A stretch of 64,000 bases of DNA from Chryseobacterium ginsenosidimutans (GTDB lineage Bacteria > Bacteroidota > Bacteroidia > Flavobacteriales > Weeksellaceae): the NCBI RefSeq assembly GCF_030823405.1, contig NZ_JAUSXC010000001.1, forward strand, positions 1,595,001 through 1,659,000. The letters run 5' to 3'. Numbering within the stretch: position 1 is the first letter of the stretch; every line of letters starts with the position of its first letter. The notes below the pieces were generated by a model, which did not search any database, was not told the DNA's origin, and saw only the letters and a list, made by a program, of their open reading frames with translations. The position numbers were made by a program, and so were the translations under genes. Shown piece after piece: positions 1-8,536 of this stretch.

Positions 1-415
1 TTGGAGTCGTTTTTAGCGAAATAGTTTCGATATCATTGTTGTCAAGATATAAAGAAGCCAGACTTTTAGCATTTTCAGCTTTAAAATTTGATATTTTACA
101 GCCTGTACAGGAAAAAAGTTGGACATGGTCCATATTTTTAATAAATATACTGGGAATAATATTATCATCCAGAATAATCATTTTTGCATTTTTGAAGTAA
201 GAAATATCATTGGCAATGGTAATTCCTTTTTTTACTAAAAATAAATTTTCAACTCGGTCGGCTTCAAACTGATTAATAGCACCGTCTTTATTAAGGTCGA
301 AACTTTCAACCACCGCTTTTTCGAAATTTTTATCTTTAAAAATAAGACTTTGACCATAAAGAAGGGGTATTGTCAAAATCAGTAAGAGAGTTGTAATTAT
401 TTTGTTTTTCATCAT
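1..415 (-). CDS. Secreted leucine-rich-repeat protein, C-terminus outside window
   Basis: This reading frame starts at ATG 413-415 (a second ATG follows directly at 410-412) and runs off the left edge, so only about 138 residues are seen. The first 21 residues are a signal peptide ending LLYGQ. Residues 40-51 (DLNKDGAINQFE) look like an EF-hand or dockerin-type calcium loop. Afterwards come segments such as ASLYLDNNDIETISL, which match leucine-rich repeats. It is probably exported and may bind calcium, but its substrate or partner cannot be told. It is divergent from gldB. Confidence 0.75.
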   Translation of the reverse strand, partial: MMKNKIITTLLLILTIPLLYGQSLIFKDKNFEKAVVESFDLNKDGAINQFEADRVENLFLVKKGITIANDISYFKNAKMIILDDNIIPSIFIKNMDHVQLFSCTGCKISNFKAENAKSLASLYLDNNDIETISLKTTP

Positions 416-434
416 TAAATTATGTTTAAATCAT

Positions 435-442
435 TATTTTTG
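435..442 (+). promoter_or_regulatory. Bacteroidota -7 promoter element (gldB)
   Basis: TATTTTTG matches the TAnnTTTG consensus of the Bacteroidota primary sigma factor and ends 24 bases before the gldB ATG. No clear -33 TTTG was seen at the usual distance. Confidence 0.45.
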
Positions 443-466
443 TAAACTTTAATTTAGTGTAAAAAT

Positions 467-1450
467 ATGAAGATTTTCAGAATTATTGCGCTTTCCTTAG
501 TATTAGTTCTGGGTTTGAATTCTTGTAAAAAAGAAACCCAGAATCAATGGAACGTGGAAGTCAAAACCCCAGCCGAAAAGGTAGAAATCACAGATATTTC
601 CAAAGAGTTTTATGATCAGAATACTCCTTTGGATCAGTTTAAAGCTAAGTTTCCGTGGTTTCAGGGAACGGTAAGCGATGCTGATTTCGGAAAACGCAGA
701 GTCGATCCTCAGGAAATCAAAATTTATAAAGAAGCTATTGGCAAGATAGATGAGAAAAAGCTTCAGGCTGATCTTCAGGATTTGTTTTCACACATAAAAT
801 ATTACTTTCCGGAATTTAAAAGTCCGAAAGTATTCTTGTTTTCATCCGCTTTACAGATGATTCAGGATCCAATCTTTTATGATGCTAAAGGAAATCTGCT
901 GTTTATAGATATTACAGGTTTTATGGGAGATGGAAATCCTAATTATAAAGGTCTGGAAATGTATTTTCAGAAATCGATGAATCCTAATAATATTGTTCCG
1001 AAAGTGGCACAGATTTTTGCAGAAGGTATTGTGAAAGAATCTCCTGATCATCAGAAATTTATTGATGTCATGATTCTTAACGGCAAAATAATGATTCTTA
1101 AAGATGCATTTCTGCCTACTTATCCTGAATATCTGAAAATGAATTATACCCAAAAGCAATATGAATGGGCAGTTGCGAATGAAGCTAATATCTGGACTTA
1201 TTTTGTAGAAAGTAACCTGATTTTTGGTGATGATCACAGATTAGAAGACCGTTTTATTGCACCGGGACCATTCTCAAAATTTTATACCGAAATTGATAAC
1301 GAATCTTCACCACAAGTTGGGATTTTCGCAGGATGGCAGGTTTGTAAAGCATACTTTAAACAAAAACCTGAAACAAAACTTGTTGATTTCCTGAAAATGG
1401 ATGCAACAGTGATATTTAATCAGTCGGAATATAAACCGAAACTTAAATAG
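467..1450 (+). CDS. gldB: Gliding motility lipoprotein GldB
   Basis: This 327-residue protein has a lipoprotein signal ending LVLGLNSC with Cys20 as the lipid-attachment site. Its length and sequence style fit GldB, a cell-envelope lipoprotein needed for flavobacterial gliding and linked to the GldKLMNO/type IX secretion machinery. The strongest support is the next gene, gldC, because gldB-gldC is a standard pair in flavobacteria. The ATG at 467 is the only start that keeps the full signal peptide. Gliding itself cannot be inferred, since many non-gliding members keep these genes. No catalytic motif is visible. Confidence 0.85.
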   Translation: MKIFRIIALSLVLVLGLNSCKKETQNQWNVEVKTPAEKVEITDISKEFYDQNTPLDQFKAKFPWFQGTVSDADFGKRRVDPQEIKIYKEAIGKIDEKKLQADLQDLFSHIKYYFPEFKSPKVFLFSSALQMIQDPIFYDAKGNLLFIDITGFMGDGNPNYKGLEMYFQKSMNPNNIVPKVAQIFAEGIVKESPDHQKFIDVMILNGKIMILKDAFLPTYPEYLKMNYTQKQYEWAVANEANIWTYFVESNLIFGDDHRLEDRFIAPGPFSKFYTEIDNESSPQVGIFAGWQVCKAYFKQKPETKLVDFLKMDATVIFNQSEYKPKLK

Positions 1451-1497
1451 TAATAGAAAATTAGTAGAATTTAAATTTTTAGAAATAAATAGAAATT

Positions 1498-1824
1498 ATG
1501 AGAAAAACTCAGATTACGATAGATGTTGAACTGGATGAAAATCATATTCCGGAAATAATGACCTGGAATGCACAGGACGGAGGTGTTGAAAAGGAAGAAA
1601 CAAAAGCTGTCATGATTTCTGTTTGGGACGAAAAAGCTATGGAAGCTTTAAGAATCGACCTTTGGACAAAAGAAATGCCGGTTGACCAAATGAAAATGTT
1701 CATGCATCAGATTTTAGTTTCTCTTGGAAGTACTTATCAAAGAGCAACGGGAGAAGAAGATGTGGCACAATGGATCGAGCAGATAGCGGAAGAATTTGCG
1801 ATTAAGTCTGCTATAAAAATGTAA
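1498..1824 (+). CDS. gldC: Gliding motility protein GldC
   Basis: This 108-residue protein has no signal peptide or membrane segment and is acidic, so it is expected in the cytoplasm. The stretches ITIDVELDENHIPE and WTKEMPVDQMKMFMHQIL are typical of GldC, which stimulates gliding but is not strictly essential in Flavobacterium johnsoniae. It lies 47 bases after gldB on the same strand, with no terminator between them, so the two are probably cotranscribed. The next gene starts 12 bases later and may share the transcript, although its metabolic function is unrelated. Confidence 0.85.
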   Translation: MRKTQITIDVELDENHIPEIMTWNAQDGGVEKEETKAVMISVWDEKAMEALRIDLWTKEMPVDQMKMFMHQILVSLGSTYQRATGEEDVAQWIEQIAEEFAIKSAIKM

Positions 1825-1836
1825 ATAATAAAGATT

Positions 1837-2976
1837 ATGAATTTTAATACAAAAGTTATACACGGAGGACAACATCACGAATCTGCAACGGGTTCTGTGA
1901 ATGTTCCTGTATTTTTAACGTCTACATTCGCACAAAAAAGCCCGGGAGTACATTCTGGTTACGAATATTCAAGAGCTGCAAACCCTACAAGACAGGCGTT
2001 GGAAGACTCTTTGGCAAGTATTGAGAACGGAGCAAGAGGGTTGGCTTTCGGTTCTGGTCTTGCTGCAATCGACTGTGTTTTAAAATTATTAAATCCTGGT
2101 GATGAGGTAGTTGCAGTTGATGATTTGTATGGTGGAACGTATAGAATGTTCACCAGACTTTTCGAAAAATATCAATTGAAATTTATCTTCGTTAACTTTG
2201 ATGATGCTTCAAAAATTGCAGACGTCATTACAGATAAAACTAAACTAATCTGGATTGAAACACCAACCAATCCATTGATGAAATTGGTTGATATTAAGGC
2301 TGTTGTAGACATTGCAAAAGGAAAAGATATTCTGGTTGCAGTAGATAATACTTTTGCGACACCTTATCTTCAGAGACCGATCGATTTGGGAGCAGATATC
2401 GTGATGCACTCAGCGACGAAATATTTAGGAGGTCACTCTGATGTTATTGCCGGAGCTTTGATCGCTAAAGATGTCGAATTGGGAGAAAAACTTCATTTCA
2501 TTCAGTTTGCGAGCGGTGGGATTTTAGGGCCTCACGATTCTTATTTGGTTTTGAGAGGAATTAAAACGTTGGCATTAAGAGTTCAGAGACATTCTGAAAA
2601 CGGAATGGCTGTGGCAAAATATTTAGAATCTCATCCAGCAGTTGCTCAGGTAATTTATCCGGGATTGGAATCTCATCCGCAATATGAATTGGCAAAATCT
2701 CAGATGAAAGATTTCGGAGGAATGGTTTCTTTCACTTTTAAATCAGGAAAAAAAGAAGATGCCATCAAATTTTTAGAAAAAGTAAAAGTTTTCACGTTGG
2801 CAGAGTCTTTGGGTGGAGTAGAATCTTTGGCAAATCATCCTGCATTGATGACGCACGCTTCAATTCCTGCTGAAAAACGCGCTGAATTGGGAATTACAGA
2901 TGATTTGGTTCGTCTAAGCGTTGGAATCGAAGATGCGGAAGATCTGATCGCAGATCTGGAAAGAGCATTTTCTTAA
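1837..2976 (+). CDS. Cystathionine gamma-synthase/gamma-lyase family PLP enzyme
   Basis: This 379-residue protein belongs to the Cys/Met-metabolism PLP family. The cofactor-binding motif HSATKYLGGHSD carries the Schiff-base Lys195, and YSRAANPTR near residues 44-52 and the glycine loop FGSGLAAID near 71-79 are also family hallmarks. It could make cystathionine from an acylated homoserine (synthase) or cleave cystathionine to cysteine (lyase); sequence alone does not separate these. A cystathionine beta-synthase-like gene at 49774-50757 favours a reverse transsulfuration role. It follows gldC by 12 bases and ends before a clear terminator. Confidence 0.88.
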   Translation: MNFNTKVIHGGQHHESATGSVNVPVFLTSTFAQKSPGVHSGYEYSRAANPTRQALEDSLASIENGARGLAFGSGLAAIDCVLKLLNPGDEVVAVDDLYGGTYRMFTRLFEKYQLKFIFVNFDDASKIADVITDKTKLIWIETPTNPLMKLVDIKAVVDIAKGKDILVAVDNTFATPYLQRPIDLGADIVMHSATKYLGGHSDVIAGALIAKDVELGEKLHFIQFASGGILGPHDSYLVLRGIKTLALRVQRHSENGMAVAKYLESHPAVAQVIYPGLESHPQYELAKSQMKDFGGMVSFTFKSGKKEDAIKFLEKVKVFTLAESLGGVESLANHPALMTHASIPAEKRAELGITDDLVRLSVGIEDAEDLIADLERAFS

Positions 2977-2990
2977 AATAAATGAATTTA

Positions 2991-3020
2991 AGCATCCGTT
3001 TTCAGCGGATGTTTATTTTT
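2991..3020 (+). terminator. Intrinsic terminator after the cystathionine gene
   Basis: The stem AGCATCCG pairs with CGGATGTT (last pairs G-T and A-T) around a seven-base loop and is followed by TTTATTTTT. It ends the gldB-gldC-cystathionine enzyme transcript. Confidence 0.75.
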
Positions 3021-3088
3021 AATTGATAATCAAAGTGAATTTCTACGAATGAATAAAATTCGGAGAATTAAAATTATACTATACCAAA

Positions 3089-3592
3089 ATGAATGATTTT
3101 CAAAAATATGTTCAGAGATATTTAGATTTAGTTCCGTCTGAAAATTGGTTGGAAGAATTAAAAAAATCCGGAGAGAAAACAAGCGAAATTTATTCTCATC
3201 TTACAGAAGAGCAATCACATTTCGCTTATGCTGAAGGAAAATGGGGTTTGAAAGAATTACTTCTCCATTTATCGGATACGGAAAGAATTTTTCAGTACCG
3301 GATTTTGGCTTTTGCAAGAGGTGATAAAAATGAATTGCCTGGTTTTGATGAGGAATTATATGCTAAGAATTCTTTTGCTAATGAAAGAAGTTTAAATTCT
3401 TTATTGGAAGAATATCAATTAATTAGAAAGTCCTCTCAGATTTTACTGGAAACATTAAGTCCGTCAGTTTTAAATAATATCGGTACAGCCAACGGAAACC
3501 AAATTTCTGTGGAAACTATCGGGAAATTAATTGTCGGGCACAATATTCATCATTTGAATATTATTGAGGAAAGGTATTTGCCGAAGCTGTAA
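3089..3592 (+). CDS. DinB-family (YfiT-like) metal-binding four-helix protein
   Basis: This 167-residue soluble protein has the DinB/YfiT fold pattern. There is an early WGLKELLLHLSDTERIF segment (helix 2 with a metal-ligand His) and a late GHNIHHLNIIEERYL segment with the other histidines. Family members include thiol-dependent transferases such as bacillithiol S-transferases, and many are uncharacterised. Here only the fold and the likely triple-His metal site are supported. The stop overlaps the start of the next gene by one base (TAATG), so the two are probably translationally coupled. Confidence 0.75.
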   Translation: MNDFQKYVQRYLDLVPSENWLEELKKSGEKTSEIYSHLTEEQSHFAYAEGKWGLKELLLHLSDTERIFQYRILAFARGDKNELPGFDEELYAKNSFANERSLNSLLEEYQLIRKSSQILLETLSPSVLNNIGTANGNQISVETIGKLIVGHNIHHLNIIEERYLPKL

Positions 3593-4191
3593 TGCGTATA
3601 TTGAAGAATTTAGACATTGAGGAAAGTATTGCGTCAAAAAAGTTAATTTTTGAAGAAAGTTGGTGGGACAAGTTTGATACTTTTACGAATTATTTTATGT
3701 TTGTTATTTTAATGGTTCCTGCGATTTTTGGTCTAGGAGATATTAAGCCGTCGGCAAACAGTGAGTTTGAATATCTCTTTTATATTTGTCCGTTCATTTT
3801 TGGATTGTATGCATTTTATTGTAAATTCACAGAGAAGAATCTTAAAGAAATAAAATTTACAATTCATAAAGAAGATGCAAAGCAAAGAATTCTTGAATAT
3901 GGAAAAAAGTATGATTATAGAATTTCCAAAATTTCAAATAATTTAATATTCTTAAATGAACCCACTAGTGGTTATAGTTTGGGTAATTACGAAAAAACAA
4001 TAATGATCTTCTTTAAAGATGAATCTATTCTCTATACCTTAATCAAGGAAAGTGCACGGTTAAATGTTCCTGTTCTATTTTCTCAGCATATCGTTCGAAT
4101 AGATTTAAAGAAAATATTGAAAAAGACAAATAAGCAAACAATAAATACAAATAAAAGAAGCGGTTTTAGCTCATTTTTTTTAAAAGACTGA
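3592..4191 (+). CDS. Hypothetical membrane protein
   Basis: This 199-residue protein is not recognised. Two hydrophobic segments lie near residues 33-50 (FMFVILMVPAIFGLG) and 63-80 (YLFYICPFIFGLYAFY). A hydrophilic C-terminal half rich in Lys and Ile follows, with no catalytic motif seen. The start codon overlaps the stop of the DinB-family gene (TAATG). An inner-membrane location with a cytoplasmic C-terminal domain is inferred from the positive charges after the second segment. Confidence 0.6.
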   Translation: MRILKNLDIEESIASKKLIFEESWWDKFDTFTNYFMFVILMVPAIFGLGDIKPSANSEFEYLFYICPFIFGLYAFYCKFTEKNLKEIKFTIHKEDAKQRILEYGKKYDYRISKISNNLIFLNEPTSGYSLGNYEKTIMIFFKDESILYTLIKESARLNVPVLFSQHIVRIDLKKILKKTNKQTINTNKRSGFSSFFLKD

Positions 4192-4220
4192 TTTATCAAA
4201 GTCTAAACTTTTTAATTATT

Positions 4221-4769
4221 ATGGAAAACATCATCAACATACTAAAATCCGGCGGAACAATTCTCTATCCAACAGATACAATCTGGGGAATTGGTTGTGA
4301 CGCAACAAATATCGAGGCTGTCAATAAGATTTTTGACATCAAAAAACGTGAAAAAAATAAATCAATGATCATTTTGGTGGAAACCGAAAAAAGATTGCAG
4401 GATTTGGTTGACGTTCCGGAAATGGCTTGGGAAATTATGGATCTGAGTGAAAAACCGGTTACGATCGTTTATGAAAATCCAAAAGGTTTACCTAAAGAAT
4501 TATTGGCAGAAGATGGAAGTATAGGAATTCGTTTGGTAAAAAATGATTTCTGTAAAAAATTAATTACCAAATTAAATAAACCTTTAGTTTCAACTTCTGC
4601 CAATTTCAGTGGAGATAAAAGTCCTTTGAAATTTTCTGATATTTCTCCTGAAATGATTAGCTTAGTGGATTATGCAGTAGAAGACGACCGCGAAAAAGTT
4701 TCAAAATATTCGGGTTCTTCAGTTATAAAAATTTGGAGCGACAACAGAATAAAAGTTTTGAGAGAATAA
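4221..4769 (+). CDS. tsaC: L-threonylcarbamoyladenylate synthase (TsaC/Sua5/YrdC)
   Basis: This 182-residue protein is a single YrdC domain. It makes threonylcarbamoyl-AMP from threonine, bicarbonate and ATP, the first step of the t6A modification at position 37 of ANN-decoding tRNAs. Signatures are GTILYPTDTIWGIGCDA near residues 13-29, the basic KKREKNKSMIILV stretch near 41-53, and PLVSTSANFSGDKSP near 121-135. The length fits the short TsaC form without the extra Sua5 domain. It is a cytoplasmic housekeeping gene, 29 bases after the preceding gene. Confidence 0.9.
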   Translation: MENIINILKSGGTILYPTDTIWGIGCDATNIEAVNKIFDIKKREKNKSMIILVETEKRLQDLVDVPEMAWEIMDLSEKPVTIVYENPKGLPKELLAEDGSIGIRLVKNDFCKKLITKLNKPLVSTSANFSGDKSPLKFSDISPEMISLVDYAVEDDREKVSKYSGSSVIKIWSDNRIKVLRE

Positions 4770-4770
4770 A

Positions 4771-4792
4771 TTCTATAACATTTTTTATAGAA
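4771..4792. terminator. Weak bidirectional hairpin between convergent genes
   Basis: TTCTATA pairs with TATAGAA around a T-rich loop, directly between the stop of tsaC and the stop of the convergent gene. The stem is AT-only, so it may be a weak shared terminator. Confidence 0.4.
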
Positions 4793-4794
4793 AT

Positions 4795-5772
4795 TTATTT
4801 CAGGTATTTTTGATAAATTTCATCTTTTTCTGAGTAAAATTTTAATGCAAATTCCTGTTTATTATTGATGGTAATGTAAGAAAGATCTGCAGATGAATTG
4901 TCATCAGATTGTTTTCCTTTTACAAATTTATCATCGGTGTCTAAGATGTATAAAAAACTATCCGGACTGTAGCTGGACTTGCCTTTAATGTTTTTTACAG
5001 TTGTATTTTTTGGTTTTATGGAAACATTCAGACTATTATCATTTTGTATAATAATTTCAGATTGGGCATCATATTCTACAATATTTATTTCACCGTTTTT
5101 TTCATAACGTATTCTTACAACCGTATTTAAGTTTTCTTTATTTTTAAAAATTGATACAATAAATGCCTGATACGCAATACCATCACTTCCAAACCAGCCT
5201 AAAGCATCATAATAGGGAGTGATTTTGTTGGCAGCAGCCATTGTTTTGTCATAAAAGCTCTTTAGAAGATCGTACATTGGTTCAGCTCTGAAAAAAAATC
5301 TGTCAATTTCATCTTTTCTGTCTTGGGTAGACATTATTGTATTTTTATACACAATTGGTATTGGATCATTACCGCTTTTATCTGATTGTGTACCTGTTAT
5401 TTTATTTGTTTTTATATCAATTTCATACACAAAAGTATCGGGATTATAGGTTACATCTTTACCTTTGATAATTTTCACAGTAGTACTTTTTGTCGGTATA
5501 AAAGAGATCTTTGTATTTCCGTTTTTTAGCTTTTCCATATAGCAATCTGCTTGGAACTCTATCAGATGTTCGTCTTTGTCGGAAGTGTAGAGAACTCTTA
5601 TTGTAGAATCTGCACGTCCGTCCTCACCGTGCTCATCTGTAACCATTATTCCGTTATATTGTATTCCGGAATTATCGGTGAAATCTATAAAATCTGTGTA
5701 ATAAACATTTTTGGCCTGAGAAAAAAGAATTGAGAACAAACATACGAAGCCAATGAATAAAAGTTTTTTCAT
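4795..5772 (-). CDS. Secreted protein with an internal duplication
   Basis: This 325-residue protein begins with a signal peptide (MKKLLFIGFVCLFSILFSQA). Its two halves look like copies of one domain: residues about 25-130 contain TTVKIIKGKDVTYNPDTFVY and residues about 190-300 contain NTTVKNIKGKSSYSPDSFLY, in both cases followed by a K-x-x-G-x-QSD segment. No known catalytic motif is visible, and the family is not recognised. It is expected in the periplasm or outside the cell. It is convergent with tsaC and divergent from the CCA enzyme gene. Confidence 0.65.
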   Translation of the reverse strand: MKKLLFIGFVCLFSILFSQAKNVYYTDFIDFTDNSGIQYNGIMVTDEHGEDGRADSTIRVLYTSDKDEHLIEFQADCYMEKLKNGNTKISFIPTKSTTVKIIKGKDVTYNPDTFVYEIDIKTNKITGTQSDKSGNDPIPIVYKNTIMSTQDRKDEIDRFFFRAEPMYDLLKSFYDKTMAAANKITPYYDALGWFGSDGIAYQAFIVSIFKNKENLNTVVRIRYEKNGEINIVEYDAQSEIIIQNDNSLNVSIKPKNTTVKNIKGKSSYSPDSFLYILDTDDKFVKGKQSDDNSSADLSYITINNKQEFALKFYSEKDEIYQKYLK

Positions 5773-5852
5773 AGTTGTTAGTTTTAGTTATTTCATAAAG
5801 GTAAGAAGATTTTGTAAACGATTTTTTAATTATTAAAATTTAATCTAATTAC

Positions 5853-5860
5853 TATCTTTG
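5853..5860 (+). promoter_or_regulatory. -7 promoter element (CCA enzyme)
   Basis: TATCTTTG followed by CA is a strong match to the Bacteroidota TAnnTTTG element, 46 bases upstream of the start codon at 5907. A -33 element was not clear. Confidence 0.5.
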
Positions 5861-5906
5861 CAAAAATTTCATTTTTCATATCTGAAATATCACATCTTAA
5901 ATAATA

Positions 5907-7328
5907 ATGACAATTAATCTTACTCAAAATAAAAATCTAAAACTTTTCAAAATAATTTCTGAAGTCGCAGGCAGAAACAATCAGTCTGTATATATTGTCG
6001 GAGGCTATGTTCGCGATTTGCTGATGAAAAGAACAGCTTCTACAGATATTGATTTTGTAACTGAACAAAGCGGAATTGAACTTGCCCAAAATGTAGGAAA
6101 AGAAATTGATCCTAAAATAAAGGTTTCTGTTTTCAAAACATACGGAACTGCGATGATTAAATATAAAGATCTCGAACTGGAATTTGTAGGAGCAAGAAAA
6201 GAAAGTTATTCAGAAGACAGCAGAAAACCTGAAGTAGAAGGCGGAACGATTGAAGATGACCAGAAAAGAAGAGATTTTACCGTCAATGCAATGGCAATTT
6301 CTCTGAATAAAGATAACTTCGGAGAATTAATTGATCCTTTTAATGGAATTGACGATCTTGAAAAAGGTATTCTAAGAACACCTTTAGAACCTGCACAAAC
6401 TTATTCTGACGATCCGCTGAGGATGATGAGAGCTGTTCGTTTTGCTTCAACGTTGAATTTTAAAATAGAAGAAAATTCGTTAGAAGCAATCAGACAGGAA
6501 GCGGAAAGAATAAAAATTGTTTCAATGGAAAGAATCATGGTTGAGTTTAATAAAATCATGCTTTCCAAAAAACCTTCAGTTGGATTAAAATTGATGGCAG
6601 AAACAGGTTTAATGAAACTGATTATTCCTGAGCTGATTGACCTGAAAGGAGTAGAAGAAGTTGAAGGCCAGACTCACAAAGATAATTTTTATCATACATT
6701 AGAAGTTGTTGATAATATTTCTGAAAATACGGATAATCTTTGGCTTCGTTGGTCTGCATTGTTGCATGATATAGGAAAAGCTCCGACAAAGAAATTTGTT
6801 GAAGGAACAGGATGGACTTTCCACGGTCATGAGTTTTTAGGTTCAAAAATGACAAAAACATTATTTCAAAGGTTAAAATTACCACTAGGTCCAGACATGA
6901 AATATGTTCAGAAAATGGTAAAACTTTCGTCCCGTCCGATTGCTCTGATTACGGATGATGCTTCGGACGCTGCTTTAAGAAGACTGCTTTTTGATGCGGG
7001 AGAAAACCTAGAAGATTTATTTACCCTTTGCAAAGCTGATATCACTACTAAAAATTCTAAAAAACAGGAAAAGTTCAAGAAAAATTTTGAATATGTTGCT
7101 GTTAAAATCAAGGAAGTGGAAGAGAAAGATCAGGTGAGGAACTTTCAACCGCCTATTTCCGGTGAAGAAATTATGGAGATGTTTAACCTTAAACCAGGTC
7201 GAGAAATCGGAATTTTAAAGGAAAAAGTAAAAGAAGCAATTTTGGAAGGCGAGATCGGAAACGACAGTGAAGAAGCCAGAAAATTTGTGATTGTCGAAGC
7301 CGAAAAGCTGGGATTGACTTTAGCGTAA
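5907..7328 (+). CDS. cca: CCA tRNA nucleotidyltransferase with HD domain
   Basis: This 473-residue protein has the class II nucleotidyltransferase head, with GGYVRDLLMKR near residues 32-42 and the metal-binding STDIDFVTE near 45-53. RRDFTVNAMAIS near 125-136 is the template-binding region. Then follows a PolyA_pol RNA-binding region and an HD domain (HDIGKAPTKK near 288-297). Such enzymes add or repair the CCA end of tRNAs; the HD domain gives phosphohydrolase activity in some. Poly(A) polymerase is the alternative, but CCA-adding is likelier in Bacteroidota, where no other candidate is visible in this window. Confidence 0.88.
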   Translation: MTINLTQNKNLKLFKIISEVAGRNNQSVYIVGGYVRDLLMKRTASTDIDFVTEQSGIELAQNVGKEIDPKIKVSVFKTYGTAMIKYKDLELEFVGARKESYSEDSRKPEVEGGTIEDDQKRRDFTVNAMAISLNKDNFGELIDPFNGIDDLEKGILRTPLEPAQTYSDDPLRMMRAVRFASTLNFKIEENSLEAIRQEAERIKIVSMERIMVEFNKIMLSKKPSVGLKLMAETGLMKLIIPELIDLKGVEEVEGQTHKDNFYHTLEVVDNISENTDNLWLRWSALLHDIGKAPTKKFVEGTGWTFHGHEFLGSKMTKTLFQRLKLPLGPDMKYVQKMVKLSSRPIALITDDASDAALRRLLFDAGENLEDLFTLCKADITTKNSKKQEKFKKNFEYVAVKIKEVEEKDQVRNFQPPISGEEIMEMFNLKPGREIGILKEKVKEAILEGEIGNDSEEARKFVIVEAEKLGLTLA

Positions 7329-7352
7329 GAAAAATATATTTACTGAAAAATT

Positions 7353-7381
7353 AAGCAATGGATTTTATCCGTTGCTTTTTT
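7353..7381 (+). terminator. Intrinsic terminator after cca
   Basis: AAGCAAtGGA pairs with TCCgTTGCTT around a short AT loop and is followed by a T run. It lies 25 bases after the stop codon. Confidence 0.75.
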
Positions 7382-7399
7382 AATGATTAAAATAAAAAA

Positions 7400-7428
7400 T
7401 CCGGGCGGTTTCGAAGAAACCGCCCGGA
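7400..7428. terminator. Strong perfect hairpin between convergent transcripts
   Basis: TCCGGGCGGTTTC and GAAACCGCCCGGA form a perfect 13-bp stem with a GAA loop. On the minus strand it is followed by a T-rich tail, so it mainly ends the B12-uptake operon. It also backs up the cca terminator. Confidence 0.85.
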
Positions 7429-7484
7429 TAAAAACACAAATGATGAAAAAAAATAATTTATATTAAAGCCGAAGCATTAATTTC

Positions 7485-8525
7485 TTAATTCCAATATACT
7501 CCGTTTGAGCCTTTACCTGCTGTAAAAACTTTAAGAATAGATCCTGATGTAGAATATACCGTGATTTTACTGTCCTCAGTAAATCCATTAGCATCTGAAA
7601 CGAAAATCCTGTCATTCACAACGCTGAATCCGTATAAGTTAGAATATGGATCAACACTGTTTGTAACCGTGAATAATGGAGCAGAAGGCACTGTAGTGGC
7701 AGTCAGATCCATTGTATAAACTTTAAGACCTGAAGAAAAATACATTTTGCCTTTTTGGATTTCAAGGTTTGTTGCATCAGTGATTCCTGTCAAAGTATAT
7801 GTTTTTGTGATAGTTCCTGTGTTTGAAATTTGATAAACATAAGAATCTGTAGTTCCTGCAGCAATCGCATAAACTGCTTGATTGTATGCAATCATTTTGT
7901 TAATATTTCCACTTGGTAAAGTGATCGTTGACTGCACTTCATTGTTAGAAGTTGTAATGTAAGAAATTTTGTTTCCGAAGCCAAAAGAAGCATTCTGAAC
8001 GAAAATATTATTACCTACTTCTACAATTCTTTCAACACTATCAGTAAAATTGATTTTTTTAACGAAAGACAGATCAGAAGTTTTATAAACACTTACAAAT
8101 TTGTCACCACCATATTTATCATTAGTTACATAAATATTATTGTTGGCAAAAGCCATGTAACGCGGCGTGTTTAACTGAGCTGTAATTTCACCTGACTTCT
8201 TAAAGTTATAACGGTTTACAATCTGGATTTTATTAGAGTTATTTAATAAAAGATAAGCATTCTCACCGTTGTATGCGATAGTCTGTAAAACATCTCCCAA
8301 ATTTGAACCTCCGTTGTTACCTGAGAAAATATTATCTTGTTTAAGATTTAGATCTGAACTTATATAAGTTACATCCGCATTTGGTTTTCCAAAGTTTCCT
8401 TCATTAGCGATTAGGAAGCCGTTTCCATAGTACATTTCCTGATTCAAGTCATTATCACTGTTACAAGAAACGGTAAAAAGTAATGCAGAAGCAAAAACAA
8501 TTGTTAAAAGTTTAGTTATTTTCAT
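7485..8525 (-). CDS. BtuG-like beta-propeller surface lipoprotein (YncE/DUF5074 type)
   Basis: This 346-residue protein has a lipoprotein signal ending LLFTVSC with Cys21. The rest is made of short beta-rich repeats, each with an NNxIYVTND- or NNIFVQN-like strand, as in seven-bladed YncE-type propellers. It starts 11 bases after a BtuB-like receptor gene that is controlled by a cobalamin riboswitch. In Bacteroides, BtuG is a surface propeller lipoprotein that captures vitamin B12 with extreme affinity and caps BtuB. By position, size and fold this is inferred to be the flavobacterial counterpart; B12 binding is not proven by sequence. Confidence 0.75.
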   Translation of the reverse strand: MKITKLLTIVFASALLFTVSCNSDNDLNQEMYYGNGFLIANEGNFGKPNADVTYISSDLNLKQDNIFSGNNGGSNLGDVLQTIAYNGENAYLLLNNSNKIQIVNRYNFKKSGEITAQLNTPRYMAFANNNIYVTNDKYGGDKFVSVYKTSDLSFVKKINFTDSVERIVEVGNNIFVQNASFGFGNKISYITTSNNEVQSTITLPSGNINKMIAYNQAVYAIAAGTTDSYVYQISNTGTITKTYTLTGITDATNLEIQKGKMYFSSGLKVYTMDLTATTVPSAPLFTVTNSVDPYSNLYGFSVVNDRIFVSDANGFTEDSKITVYSTSGSILKVFTAGKGSNGVYWN

Positions 8526-8536
8526 ATATTTTTTAG

